Positions 1-8,910 of a DNA stretch of 37,903 bases are shown here, piece after piece. Source of the stretch: Phocaeicola faecicola. GTDB lineage: Bacteria; Bacteroidota; Bacteroidia; Bacteroidales; Bacteroidaceae. The stretch is from positions 1 to 37,903 of the forward strand of contig NZ_JABSOE010000047.1 of assembly GCF_013618865.1 (NCBI RefSeq), read 5' to 3'. The notes below the pieces were generated by a model that ran no database searches, was not told the origin of the DNA, and saw only the letters and a program-made list of their open reading frames with translations. The translations under genes were made by a program, and so were the position numbers. Each line of letters starts with the position of its first letter. Positions within the stretch are counted from its first letter, which is position 1.

Positions 1-1302
1 TTGCTGAATCATTCAATGCTAAAATCAAACTCTTTAGAGCGAATCTCAGGGGAGTTGTTGACAAGAAGTTTTTCTTATTCCGCATTGCGAACTTATATGC
101 ATATCCCCACTAAAAAGCTACTGACCCGTAACCAGGCCGTAGAAGCCTATCGCATCTATTCGAAACTGGAACCGGTAAGAAACAGTGACGGAAGTACATC
201 TTATAAAATTTCACGTCCGGCAGCTCCTTATCTGAAATGGGAACGAAACGATCAGGTAAACGTCGGAGTCGACTTCGGAACCTTGAACGGCCGACTGAGG
301 ATTACAGCAGACTGGTATCAGAAATACTCAAAGGACATCTTGCTGGAAGTGGCTCAGCCTACTCACATGGGATATCCGGGCTTGCTGATGAATGCCGGTG
401 AAATTAAGAATACAGGTATTGAGTTTACAATCAGTGCCGATCCGTTTACAGGTAAAAATTTCAGCTGGCACAGCGACCTGACCCTTTCACACAATAAAGG
501 TATCTTTAATAAAATTCCGACAGCCAACCACAGACAGCAGCAGGCAGGAAAATACCAGAACGTACTCTTCCAAATGATTGAAGGGGAAAAACTTGGAACT
601 TTCTGGGGATATACATTTGAAGGAGTATGGCAGGAAAATGAAGTAAATGCTCCCTTTATTGATGCCAACGGACAGCCCAATGGAAAAACTAACGGAGAAG
701 TATATAAGGTAGTAGCCGGAAATTCCAAATATACAGATGTCAATAAGGACGGTTTGCTTAATGACAAGGACCAGGGGGTAATCGGTTGCGGACAGCCGAC
801 CTTCAACTGGGGATGGAACAATACATTCAATATCCGGAATTTCGATTTATCATTCTTCCTGGTAGGATTCCACGGTTTCGACATTTACAATGCAACTCAC
901 CAGATGGGATTCAACTTAGTAGAAGGCCAGAACATGGCTGTAGTAACTCCAATACGTGATTATCTTGACCGATGGACACCACAGCATACAGACACCAATG
1001 TACCGGGATTTGTAAAGGGAGGTACTGAGGCTAAAGTATTCAGCAGCAGATTTGTAGAAAACGGCAGTTTCATTAAGATGAAAAGCATCACCCTGGGATA
1101 TACTCTGCCCGATGCAACCTGCCGGACACTGGGTATTAACAACCTGCGTATCTATGCTTCGGTACAGAACCCGTTCCACATCACCAGCTACTCGGGTCTC
1201 GATCCAGAAGCGACCTTAGGAAGTCCGCTCGTACAGGGAGTAGACTGGGCAGCCTATCCTAACAGCCGTAACTATTTATTGGGATTGAATTTCTCATTTT
1301 GA
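1..1302 (+). CDS. SusC/RagA-type TonB-dependent outer-membrane receptor, 3' part
   Basis: This is the C-terminal third of a SusC-type receptor, which imports glycans or other large ligands across the outer membrane using TonB energy. Visible family features are the TRNQAVEAY segment (normally TGNQA) near codons 42-50, LKWERNDQVNVGVDFG, NAGEIKNTGIEFTIS, the YTDVNKDGLLNDKDQGVIG calcium-binding-like loop, and a final LGLNFSF ending in Phe as outer-membrane barrels do. Complete SusC proteins are about 1000 residues; here about 390 are recognisable. The frame is open to the window edge, but codons 1-40 do not read like SusC and the usual RASYG before TGNQA is missing, so the junction near base 120 may be a frameshift, rearrangement or degraded end. 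The susD partner follows 27 bp downstream. The identity of the SusC part is secure; the state of the 5' part is not. Confidence 0.88.
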   Translation: MLNHSMLKSNSLERISGELLTRSFSYSALRTYMHIPTKKLLTRNQAVEAYRIYSKLEPVRNSDGSTSYKISRPAAPYLKWERNDQVNVGVDFGTLNGRLRITADWYQKYSKDILLEVAQPTHMGYPGLLMNAGEIKNTGIEFTISADPFTGKNFSWHSDLTLSHNKGIFNKIPTANHRQQQAGKYQNVLFQMIEGEKLGTFWGYTFEGVWQENEVNAPFIDANGQPNGKTNGEVYKVVAGNSKYTDVNKDGLLNDKDQGVIGCGQPTFNWGWNNTFNIRNFDLSFFLVGFHGFDIYNATHQMGFNLVEGQNMAVVTPIRDYLDRWTPQHTDTNVPGFVKGGTEAKVFSSRFVENGSFIKMKSITLGYTLPDATCRTLGINNLRIYASVQNPFHITSYSGLDPEATLGSPLVQGVDWAAYPNSRNYLLGLNFSF

Positions 1303-1329
1303 TTACTAACCTAAACTAATACAAAGAAT

Positions 1330-2838
1330 ATGAAAAAATTAGCTTATATAGCCACTATGGTATGCGGTCTGACACTGGCTGGAACGTCTTGTGTTGACCT
1401 GGACCAAGAACCGCAATCGTTCATCACAGAAGAAGATTATTTTGAAACGATGGATGTGAAAGCCATCGAACAGGCAGCTTCCGGACTCTATAATAATTTA
1501 TGGGCTCAAAATTATGGGTTCAATTGCCGTATTCAGCGAATGAACGTATGTGCGGATGATATTACTTACCGGGCTGCCAAAGCGAACAACCCACTGGCAT
1601 TGTATGACCGTCTGTCTCCCAATACCATCGAGAATGCCCAAGACCTGGACATCAGCTGGAGCCTGTTTTTCACTGTTATCAACAATGCCAACAAACTTAT
1701 CAACAAAACCAAGGCCCCGTCCAATCCTGAAGATGCAAAGAAGTATAACGAAGTAATCGGAGAAGCTTACTTCCTCCGCGGATTATCTTATTTCTATCTG
1801 GTCCGTATCTTTGGAGACGTACCTTTGATTCTAAAGGATGAAGATGCTTCTCTTCATATGCCTAGAACTGCAGTAGCTACCGTATACGAACAGGGAATCA
1901 TTCCTAGTCTGAAAGAAGCAGCCCGCCTGTTACCCTCCAAAAGCCGCAGCGGATTCAGCTCCACACCTTCCCTATGGGCAGCCAAGGCTTGTCTGGCAGA
2001 TGCTTATATGACAATGGCAGGCTGGCCGCTGAAGAAAGGGACAGAATATTACAAACTGGCAGCAACTACGGCAGAAGAAATTATTGATCATGCAGGAGAG
2101 GCAGGTCTGAAGCTGACTGCATCCTACGCCGATCTGTGGAAAGAAGCTAATAAAGAACAGGCAAACGAAATCATGTTTGCCCTTCACCACAGTGCCAAAA
2201 TGAAAACAGCCAGCAATTACGGCACATCATACTATCCCAGTGATTTTGCTCCTAATGCCGGATGGGCAGATTACTATGCCAATGAGGCATTTTACTTAAA
2301 ATATCCAGATGACACACGTAAAGAATGGAACTTCATGACACAGTGGAACACCAAAAACGGTATGGTCACTTATCAGCAAAGTGCAGATAAGCTTCCGGCA
2401 ATTTCAAAATATTATGATTACAACGAAGGAGCTCCCGGAAAAAGTGCCCAGGCCAATGGTATCACCTGTATCTACCGATATGCCGAAGTATTGCTGATGT
2501 ATGCCGAAGCTTCTACCCGGGCAAACAACACTGTAAGTGAAAAAGCGTTGGAGCAGCTGCAGGAAGTGCAAAAACGTGCACAAGGATATCCTGAAAATCC
2601 GACACTGACCGAAACAACCGACCCTCAGGCATTCTTGAAGGCCGTTTCAGATGAGCGTGGATGGGAATTCTTTGCAGAGATGAAGCGCTGGTTCGAACTG
2701 GTCCGTCTGGAAAAAGTGAGCGAAGTAAAACAGGCTCAGTGGAACGGTTCAATATTCCAGTCGTTTAACCACTACTACTTCCCTATTCCTCATCAGCAGA
2801 TTGAACTGACCGGCTGGCAAAACAATCCGGGATATTAA
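1330..2838 (+). CDS. SusD/RagB family surface lipoprotein
   Basis: This is the 502-residue lid lipoprotein that partners the upstream SusC porin and captures the ligand at the cell surface. It starts with a lipoprotein signal peptide ending in GTSC, giving lipidated Cys21, followed by VDLDQEP, a usual SusD N-terminus. The segment EVIGEAYFLRGLSYFYLVRIFGD-like (about residues 142-164) is the conserved SusD helix. ITCIYRYAEVLLMYAEA and the WQNNPGY terminus are also typical of the family. Length matches the family. It is co-directional with susC and closed by a strong terminator, so the pair forms an operon end. No glycoside hydrolase lies in view, so the substrate cannot be inferred. Confidence 0.95.
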   Translation: MKKLAYIATMVCGLTLAGTSCVDLDQEPQSFITEEDYFETMDVKAIEQAASGLYNNLWAQNYGFNCRIQRMNVCADDITYRAAKANNPLALYDRLSPNTIENAQDLDISWSLFFTVINNANKLINKTKAPSNPEDAKKYNEVIGEAYFLRGLSYFYLVRIFGDVPLILKDEDASLHMPRTAVATVYEQGIIPSLKEAARLLPSKSRSGFSSTPSLWAAKACLADAYMTMAGWPLKKGTEYYKLAATTAEEIIDHAGEAGLKLTASYADLWKEANKEQANEIMFALHHSAKMKTASNYGTSYYPSDFAPNAGWADYYANEAFYLKYPDDTRKEWNFMTQWNTKNGMVTYQQSADKLPAISKYYDYNEGAPGKSAQANGITCIYRYAEVLLMYAEASTRANNTVSEKALEQLQEVQKRAQGYPENPTLTETTDPQAFLKAVSDERGWEFFAEMKRWFELVRLEKVSEVKQAQWNGSIFQSFNHYYFPIPHQQIELTGWQNNPGY

Positions 2839-2885
2839 TCTGGAAAATACAATTTAAAATCATCACTTATATAAATACCACAAAG

Positions 2886-2918
2886 AAAGCCGCTCCGGTA
2901 CTTACCGGAACGGCTTTT
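2886..2918 (+). terminator. Rho-independent terminator after susD
   Basis: A 14-bp stem with one mismatch (AAAGCCGCTCCGGT with ACCGGAACGGCTTT), a 4-nt loop ACTT, and a short T run. It lies 48 bp after the susD stop and before the convergent luxS gene, so it may serve both strands. Confidence 0.85.
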
Positions 2919-2979
2919 ATTCATTGACAGGGTATCAGCTATCATCGCCCGCCCTGCTCTTTATTGTTTCTGTAATACC

Positions 2980-3459
2980 TCACCCCGGATAATTCAGATT
3001 GGCCTCTGTAGCCTGTTCCAGTACCTCTTCGAGGTATTTGGCAGCCTCCCAGCGAGCCATCGGAAGATTCATCATCAGATAGTTACCGCAGTCCTTGGCA
3101 CTGGCTCCCGGCACTTCACCTTCGTAGTCGGTAATGAAACGAAAGGTTTCTTTCATCAGAGGAAGGATATCAGCCGAGGTCAAATCGCCCTTCACTACCA
3201 GGTAATTTCCGGTAAGGCATCCCATCGGTCCCCAGTAGATAATCTTATCAGCCCATACCGGATGATTGCGCAGGAAAGTCGCAGCCAGATGTTCCATGGT
3301 ATGAATGGCCGAAGGGCTCAAAGCCGGCTCACGGTTGGGCTCCTTCATGCGGATATCGAAAGTGGTCACCACTTCATTGCCTACTTCATCCTTACGGGAT
3401 ACATAAATGCCCCGTAACAGACGGATATGATCGACTGTAAAACTAGGTATCTTTTTCAT
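2980..3459 (-). CDS. luxS: S-ribosylhomocysteine lyase LuxS
   Basis: LuxS cleaves S-ribosylhomocysteine to homocysteine and DPD, the precursor of autoinducer-2, in the cytoplasm. The 159-residue length is standard. The metal site is visible as HTMEH (His53, His57) together with Cys124 in KDCGNY. The catalytic pair is Glu56 and Cys81 in GPMGCLTGN. The start ATG at 3459 gives the usual N-terminus MKKIPSFTVDH. It lies 58 bp downstream of the SAH nucleosidase gene on the same strand, whose product is the LuxS substrate, so the two are probably co-transcribed. All catalytic residues are present, so it should be active. Confidence 0.97.
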   Translation of the reverse strand: MKKIPSFTVDHIRLLRGIYVSRKDEVGNEVVTTFDIRMKEPNREPALSPSAIHTMEHLAATFLRNHPVWADKIIYWGPMGCLTGNYLVVKGDLTSADILPLMKETFRFITDYEGEVPGASAKDCGNYLMMNLPMARWEAAKYLEEVLEQATEANLNYPG

Positions 3460-3517
3460 AACTCATCGTTTAATTAGACATGAATATATATGTTTTCCGT
3501 TCTGTACTGCAGCCTTC

Positions 3518-4213
3518 TTACAGACGGTTGGGCAACGCCTTCAGGAAAGTCTCTGTTACCCGGAACGAACGGTCGGCCATCTCTCCCCAGAAATTCTGAT
3601 ACTGCTCGAAATGCTTGTCGGCACCCGGAGTATCGCTGATGATACGGAAGCTGATGAAAGGCACTTCATACAGGTAGCATACCTGTGCAATGGCAGCCGA
3701 TTCCATATCGACAGCCAGCCCTTCGGGGAAGTTTCCCTTGATGACATTCAGTTCACTGCGGTCGGTAACAAACTTATCACCGCTACAGATCAGACCGCCA
3801 TGAATGGCCGTTTCCGTATCCAATGAGAGTGCACATTCGAACAAGGTCTCATTTCCCTTGAAAAAAGTGGGAAGTCCTTGAATCTGGCCGTAAGCATTGC
3901 CTTCGCCGCACCATACGTCGTGGTATACAATCTGCTGGCTGACTACCACGTCCATGACTTTCAGGCAGGTATCGATTCCTCCGGCCACTCCGGTACTGAT
4001 GATACAGTCGGGATGGAAATTACGGATCATCTCCACTGCACCAGCAGCAGCATTCACCTTACCGATTCCACATTGCATCAATACAACCGTATTCGACCGG
4101 ATATTTCCTTCTACATAAGTAAACGGGCCTTCCTTCCGCTCCGTTTTGTTTTCCAACTGGCTTGCCAACTGCTTCTGTTCAGAAGACATGGCGGTAATGA
4201 TTCCTATTTTCAT
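3518..4213 (-). CDS. mtnN: 5'-methylthioadenosine/S-adenosylhomocysteine nucleosidase
   Basis: It hydrolyses the N-glycosidic bond of SAH and MTA, releasing adenine and S-ribosylhomocysteine or methylthioribose. An upstream extension to 4240 is open, but the start at 4213 gives MKIGIITAM and 231 residues, matching the family and placing Glu12 at the conserved position. STGVAGG, VDMESAA (Glu171) and SDTPGAD (Asp194) are the nucleosidase signature and catalytic residues. It is first in a two-gene operon with luxS and is divergent from yfhO, with overlapping promoter boxes between them. Together the two enzymes remove SAH, the inhibitory by-product of methylation. Confidence 0.95.
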   Translation of the reverse strand: MKIGIITAMSSEQKQLASQLENKTERKEGPFTYVEGNIRSNTVVLMQCGIGKVNAAAGAVEMIRNFHPDCIISTGVAGGIDTCLKVMDVVVSQQIVYHDVWCGEGNAYGQIQGLPTFFKGNETLFECALSLDTETAIHGGLICSGDKFVTDRSELNVIKGNFPEGLAVDMESAAIAQVCYLYEVPFISFRIISDTPGADKHFEQYQNFWGEMADRSFRVTETFLKALPNRL

Positions 4214-4237
4214 GTGTATTTTTATGATTTTCGAAGA

Positions 4238-4245
4238 CAAAGTTA
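4238..4245 (-). promoter_or_regulatory. Bacteroides -7 promoter box for mtnN-luxS
   Basis: TAACTTTG on the minus strand fits the Bacteroides -7 consensus TAnnTTTG and lies 24 bp before the mtnN start. No clear -33 TTTG is seen. It overlaps the divergent yfhO promoter region. Confidence 0.5.
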
Positions 4246-4268
4246 CTATTTTTCATGGACTATTGTGT

Positions 4269-4276
4269 TATCTTTG
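4269..4276 (+). promoter_or_regulatory. Bacteroides -7 promoter box for yfhO
   Basis: TATCTTTG matches TAnnTTTG exactly, 35 bp before the yfhO ATG. A T-rich stretch near 4249-4253 sits roughly where the -33 element is expected. Confidence 0.6.
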
Positions 4277-4311
4277 CCAATCGAAAACATTAATTAATAA
4301 ACTGCTATACG

Positions 4312-6804
4312 ATGAACTTACTGAAAAAATTACTTCCTGATATTGTAGCAGTTGTGCTTTTTATCGTGATCTCTTTTGCCTATTTCTATCCGGCAGTCAC
4401 CGAAGGACGTGTCCTGGCACAACATGATACAACAGCAGGTATCGGAGCGGGCCAAGAAGCCAAGGCGTTTCAAGAACAGACCGGAGAGACGACCCGCTGG
4501 ACCAACGCACTGTTCGGAGGAATGCCGACGTATCAGATTTCTCCCAGCTACCCTTCCAGCCGTACGCTGAACGGGATACAAAACCTGTATCATCTGTATC
4601 TTCCGGGATGTACCTGGTATGTGTTTATCCTGCTGATAGGCTTCTATATTCTGCTGAGAGCCTTCAACTTTAAGGTATGGATGTCGGCCCTGGGCGCGAT
4701 TATCTGGGCCTTTTCTTCTTATTTCTTCATCATTATTGCGGCCGGACACATCTGGAAGCTGGTTACGCTGGCCTACATCCCTCCCACAATAGCGGGTATG
4801 GTATGGATATACAGGGGAAAATACGGTCTCGGGGGACTGGTAACGGCCTTGTTCGTAGCCCTGCAGATTGCTTCGAACCACTTGCAGATGACATATTATT
4901 TCCTGTTTGTAATGCTCTTCATGGCCATAGCCTTCGGGGTATCGGCCTGGCAGAAAAAAGAATTACCTAAGTTCGTAAAGAGTTCCGCAGTGCTGGTCAT
5001 TGCCGGACTGGTGGGTATCTGCATCAACTTGTCGAACCTCTATCATACGTACCAGTACAGCAAGGAAAGTATGCGTGGAAAAAGCGAACTGGTCAAGGAG
5101 AACTCGGCCAATCAGACTTCCAGCGGACTGGAGCGCGACTATATCACGCAGTGGAGCTACGGCATCGGAGAGACTTTCTCCCTGCTGGTGCCTAACGTGA
5201 AAGGAGGAGCCTCTGTACCCCTCTCACAGAACGAAAAGGCCATGGAAAAGGCCAATCCTGCTTATATGGGACTGTACAGCCAACTGGGACAGTACTGGGG
5301 TGAACAGCCGGGAACGGCGGGACCGGTATATGTCGGAGCCTTCGTCATGTTCCTCTTTATACTGGGATGCATGATTGTCAAGGGACCGATGAAATGGGCC
5401 CTGGTGGCAGGAACCGTCTTCTCTATCGTACTTTCATGGGGAAAGAACTTCATGGGAGTGACCGATTTCTTCATTGATTATGTACCGATGTACAATAAAT
5501 TCCGTGCAGTCTCTTCCATCCTGGTCATTGCCGAATTCACCATTCCGCTGCTGGCCATCATGGCGCTGAAAGAGATTATAGACCGTCCTGCGGTGCTGAA
5601 GGAACGGGCCAAGGCTTTCTATCTGAGTCTGGGACTCACCGGCGGCCTCTCTCTGCTCTTTGCCCTTGCTCCGCGGTTCTTCTTCTCCAGCTACGTATCC
5701 AGCATGGAAATGGGGGCATTGCAGAATGCCATTCCATCGGAACAGCTGGTTCCTATCCTGATGAACCTGGAAGACATGCGCGTCGCCGTCTTTACTTCGG
5801 ACGCATGGAGAAGCTTCTTCATCATCCTGATCGGTGTGGGCCTGCTTTGGGCTTTCCAGGCCGGCAAACTGACACGCAACTGGCTGGTGGGACTGCTCAC
5901 CCTGCTCTGCCTGGCTGATATGTGGAGCATCAACAAACGGTACCTGTACGACGGACAATTCGTGGCAAAAGGTTCGGAAATGAAACCGTATCTGTCGCCC
6001 TCGGAAACCGACAAGTACATCCTGGCCGACAAGACCCTGGATTTCCGTGTACTGAACCTCGCCGGAAATACGTTCAACGAAAACGAAACCTCTTACTGGC
6101 ACAAGAGCATCGGAGGCTATCATGCTGCCAAACTGCGCCGGTATCAGGAAATGATAGAAGAACATATCCAGGGAGAAATGGGAAATCTGTTCAAGGAACT
6201 ACCCGCTGCCGGAGGAGATATGTCGAAGGTTGACGGAACACATTTCCCGGTACTGAACATGCTGAATACACGGTACTTCATTTTCCCGCTCCAGGGAGGC
6301 AAGACCGCCCCGATATTGAATCCTTATGCCGGAGGCAATGCCTGGTTTGCCGATGAGGTGAAATACGTGGACAATGCCAACGAGGAAATCGCAGCCTTGC
6401 ATGAGGTGAATCCGCTGAAAACAGCTGTGGTGGACAAAAAATTTGCCGATATCGTCACACAGACGGTTGCTGACAGTACCGCTCAGGTTACCCTGACTTC
6501 CTACAAGCCCAACGAACTGATTTATCAGGTAACCTCGGCACAGGGAGGTACGGTGGTATTCTCTGAAATCTACTATCCGGGATGGCAGGCGTTCGTAGAC
6601 GACCAGGAAGCGCCGCACGGACGTGCCAACTACATCCTCCGTGCCATGCACGTACCTGCCGGCACACATACGGTACGCTTTGTCTTCGACCCGCAGTCAC
6701 TGCATGTCACCGAAACCGTCGCTTTCAGTGCCCTGGCTCTCTTGCTGCTGGCCGTCCTCTTCATAGCCGGACAGGCCATCCGAAACCAGCGGCAGAAGTC
6801 CTGA
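4312..6804 (+). CDS. YfhO family polytopic membrane protein
   Basis: An 830-residue integral membrane protein of the YfhO family, whose members resemble GT-C glycosyltransferases and are linked in Gram-positives to glycosylation of lipoteichoic acid. The N-terminal helix LLPDIVAVVLFIVISFAYFY is followed by HDTTAGIGAGQEAKAFQEQT and a cluster of hydrophobic segments to about residue 535. A soluble C-terminal domain (about 540-795) contains VVFSEIYYPGWQAFVDD, typical of the family, and a final membrane helix precedes the basic tail. The start ATG is 35 bp after a good promoter box, and a perfect hairpin follows the stop. Its place beside the glycan genes agrees with a glycosyl-transfer role, but the substrate is unknown. 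Confidence 0.88.
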   Translation: MNLLKKLLPDIVAVVLFIVISFAYFYPAVTEGRVLAQHDTTAGIGAGQEAKAFQEQTGETTRWTNALFGGMPTYQISPSYPSSRTLNGIQNLYHLYLPGCTWYVFILLIGFYILLRAFNFKVWMSALGAIIWAFSSYFFIIIAAGHIWKLVTLAYIPPTIAGMVWIYRGKYGLGGLVTALFVALQIASNHLQMTYYFLFVMLFMAIAFGVSAWQKKELPKFVKSSAVLVIAGLVGICINLSNLYHTYQYSKESMRGKSELVKENSANQTSSGLERDYITQWSYGIGETFSLLVPNVKGGASVPLSQNEKAMEKANPAYMGLYSQLGQYWGEQPGTAGPVYVGAFVMFLFILGCMIVKGPMKWALVAGTVFSIVLSWGKNFMGVTDFFIDYVPMYNKFRAVSSILVIAEFTIPLLAIMALKEIIDRPAVLKERAKAFYLSLGLTGGLSLLFALAPRFFFSSYVSSMEMGALQNAIPSEQLVPILMNLEDMRVAVFTSDAWRSFFIILIGVGLLWAFQAGKLTRNWLVGLLTLLCLADMWSINKRYLYDGQFVAKGSEMKPYLSPSETDKYILADKTLDFRVLNLAGNTFNENETSYWHKSIGGYHAAKLRRYQEMIEEHIQGEMGNLFKELPAAGGDMSKVDGTHFPVLNMLNTRYFIFPLQGGKTAPILNPYAGGNAWFADEVKYVDNANEEIAALHEVNPLKTAVVDKKFADIVTQTVADSTAQVTLTSYKPNELIYQVTSAQGGTVVFSEIYYPGWQAFVDDQEAPHGRANYILRAMHVPAGTHTVRFVFDPQSLHVTETVAFSALALLLLAVLFIAGQAIRNQRQKS

Positions 6805-6823
6805 TGCATATCCATAAACAATT

Positions 6824-6869
6824 ACAGGCCGGTCTTTCAGAACGTATGGTTTCTGAAAGACCGGCCTGT
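6824..6869. terminator. Bidirectional terminator between convergent genes
   Basis: A perfect 19-bp inverted repeat (ACAGGCCGGTCTTTCAGAA with its complement) around an 8-nt loop. It lies between the 3' ends of yfhO on the plus strand and the GT2 gene on the minus strand, so it can end transcripts from both sides. Confidence 0.85.
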
Positions 6870-6896
6870 ATATTATATATCCCGGCGGAGACTCCG

Positions 6897-7655
6897 CTAT
6901 TTTTTCCAGCACAGACGAAATACAAAGCCGATATGGCGCACCACTGTACTCAGCGTACCGTAATGCTTGCACATGATATGAAAACGCTCTTTCAGCGAAG
7001 CTTTGTGGTTGCGGGTAGTCATCCCCTCGCTCAGGTAATCAATCAGCACGAGATGAGTATTATGCAGTAAACGGCTCTGTTTCATGACCCGTATGCACCA
7101 GTCGAAATCGGCTGAAAAACGATAGTGCAGATCGTAAGGCACAGCCTTCTCACGCTTAGCAAAAAACGCCTGATGGCAAACCAGCATTCCCTGTCTGAAG
7201 CTTTTCCAGTCGAGCTGCTCCGGAGCCGACAGGCGGCGCATCCGAAGGAAATGTCCTTCCCCGTCTACAATCGCCGTTTCTCCGTAAATCACATCCGGCA
7301 GTTCGCTGCAGTCCGACAAAGAGTGTACCATCTGACACAAGGTATCGTCTTCGTGAAAGGCATCACCTGCGTTCAGAAAACACACATAATCGCCCGTAGC
7401 CAGCTTCAGTCCTTTATTCATGGCATCATACAGCCCCTTATCGGGTTCGCTCACCACCGTGTGGATATGCGACTGGTAACGCTGGACAATATCCAGCGTA
7501 TGGTCGGAAGATTTCCCGTCCACGATGATGTACTCTACGTTCTTGTAAGTCTGAGTAATCACACTCTGTATGGTATCCTCCAGCACACTTCCGGCATTAT
7601 AGGTCACGGTAATGACCGAAAACTTGGGATGAAAACGATGGGTAAAATTATGCAT
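6897..7655 (-). CDS. GT2 family glycosyltransferase
   Basis: A 252-residue GT-A fold transferase that adds a sugar from a nucleotide donor, probably on a lipid-linked glycan at the inner membrane. The N-terminus FSVITVTYNAG, then IIVDGKSSDHT, SEPDKGLYDAMNKG and GDYVCFLNAGD are the nucleotide-binding and acidic metal-binding motifs of GT2 enzymes. FSADFDWCIRVM near residue 185 is the usual acceptor-side ED/DW-type motif. It is last in a three-gene minus operon, overlaps the preceding gene by 8 bp, and ends at a bidirectional terminator. The sugar and linkage cannot be told. Confidence 0.9.
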   Translation of the reverse strand: MHNFTHRFHPKFSVITVTYNAGSVLEDTIQSVITQTYKNVEYIIVDGKSSDHTLDIVQRYQSHIHTVVSEPDKGLYDAMNKGLKLATGDYVCFLNAGDAFHEDDTLCQMVHSLSDCSELPDVIYGETAIVDGEGHFLRMRRLSAPEQLDWKSFRQGMLVCHQAFFAKREKAVPYDLHYRFSADFDWCIRVMKQSRLLHNTHLVLIDYLSEGMTTRNHKASLKERFHIMCKHYGTLSTVVRHIGFVFRLCWKK

Positions 7656-8910
7656 TGCTACCTGTTATCTGATTATAAATTTGAATATACTGTCTGGCGA
7701 CAATCTGCTCCGAATAAGTACCGACGGCTTTCCGGCGGGCCTCGTAACTGAGACTTTCGTAATCGCCTTCGGTCAGCGACCAGTGAATGCCGTTGGCCAG
7801 GTCTCCGGCCGACTTATACTGGGCTACGTAGCCGTTATGAAGGTGATCGATCATCTGCGGGATACCGCCTACATTAAATCCGACACAAGGAACTCCACAG
7901 GCCATGGCCTCCACAATGGTATTCGGCAGGTTGTCCTGCAACGAGGGAGTAATGAACAGGTCGACCGCATTGTACATGACAGGGAGTTCTTTCTCGCTGC
8001 TCATATAGTCGATGCAATATACCGGGAAAGGAAACAGTGAAGCATACTGCTGGGATTCCTGGCCCAAGACCACAATTCCCAGTGACTCCGAAAATTCAGG
8101 GAAATCTTTCTGCATGATAAGGCAGGCCTCGATCAGGTAATCGATTCCTTTCCGCTTATCGGTTATCTTCATGGAACTGAACAGCAGGAGTTTCTTTCCG
8201 GAAGGAAGATGCAGTTTGCGACGGGCTGCTTCCTGGTCGGCCGGACGGAACAGGTTCGTATTAATGGCATTGGGAATATTGGTAATCTTGCATCCGGCAG
8301 CCAGTGCACTCTGACCGACTACCCCTTCCAGCCAACGGCTGCAGGTCACAAAAGTCAGATTAGCCGACTGATAAATCTCCTGTTTACGGCGGAAAACCTG
8401 ATGCGACAGGTCCTGGCGCTTCGGATGAACGAGCATCGGACAACTGTGACAGGCCTCCTGGTAGCGGTTACATTCGTTGGCATAATGACAGATACCGGTG
8501 ATCGGCCACATGTCGTGCAGGGTCCATACCACAGGCTTTCCCGACTGAAAGATTTTCTGCAAGTCGTTCAAGGACAACATTCCCTGATTAATCCAGTTGA
8601 GGTGAATGACGTCAGCCTGCGTAAATTCAGGCAGGGAGGTGATATCGGTTCCGGTGTTTGCGATGTCCACGGCCATCAGGTTGTGCCGCTTGAAGCCATT
8701 GGCCATCCAGATAACCAGACGCTCCCAGATAAACTGCCATACCTTCCACCACGACTTCCGCAAGGGAACCACCGTCACCTGGTCCGTCTGCTTGTCACGT
8801 ACCAGCATCTTCGCCTTGATTCCACTGCTTTTCAACGCCTCCATCAACCGGTAGGTGGCAATCGCCGGCCCTCCTTTTCGCTCAAATGTATTAATCAGTA
8901 ATATTCTCAT
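7648..8910 (-). CDS. GT4 family glycosyltransferase (paralogue of the next gene upstream)
   Basis: A 420-residue GT-B fold retaining glycosyltransferase. An open frame extends upstream to 9147, but the ATG at 8910 gives MRILLINTFERKGGPA and overlaps the preceding gene's stop as ATGA, a clear translational coupling. The C-terminal GT4 signature is NLPNTIVEAMACGVPCVGFN with Glu334, and a Rossmann half with KRKGIDYLIEA comes before it. Four cysteines at 141, 147, 154 and 157 form a C-x6-C-x6-C-x2-C cluster just after HDMWPITGICH. The product of the gene upstream has cysteines at exactly the same positions, so the two arose by duplication. Confidence 0.9.
   Translation of the reverse strand: MRILLINTFERKGGPAIATYRLMEALKSSGIKAKMLVRDKQTDQVTVVPLRKSWWKVWQFIWERLVIWMANGFKRHNLMAVDIANTGTDITSLPEFTQADVIHLNWINQGMLSLNDLQKIFQSGKPVVWTLHDMWPITGICHYANECNRYQEACHSCPMLVHPKRQDLSHQVFRRKQEIYQSANLTFVTCSRWLEGVVGQSALAAGCKITNIPNAINTNLFRPADQEAARRKLHLPSGKKLLLFSSMKITDKRKGIDYLIEACLIMQKDFPEFSESLGIVVLGQESQQYASLFPFPVYCIDYMSSEKELPVMYNAVDLFITPSLQDNLPNTIVEAMACGVPCVGFNVGGIPQMIDHLHNGYVAQYKSAGDLANGIHWSLTEGDYESLSYEARRKAVGTYSEQIVARQYIQIYNQITGSNA

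Noticed and set aside
5434..6165. Long minus-strand frame inside yfhO
   Set aside because: It lies antisense to a clear membrane protein gene and its translation shows no domain; such frames are common in G/C-rich coding DNA.
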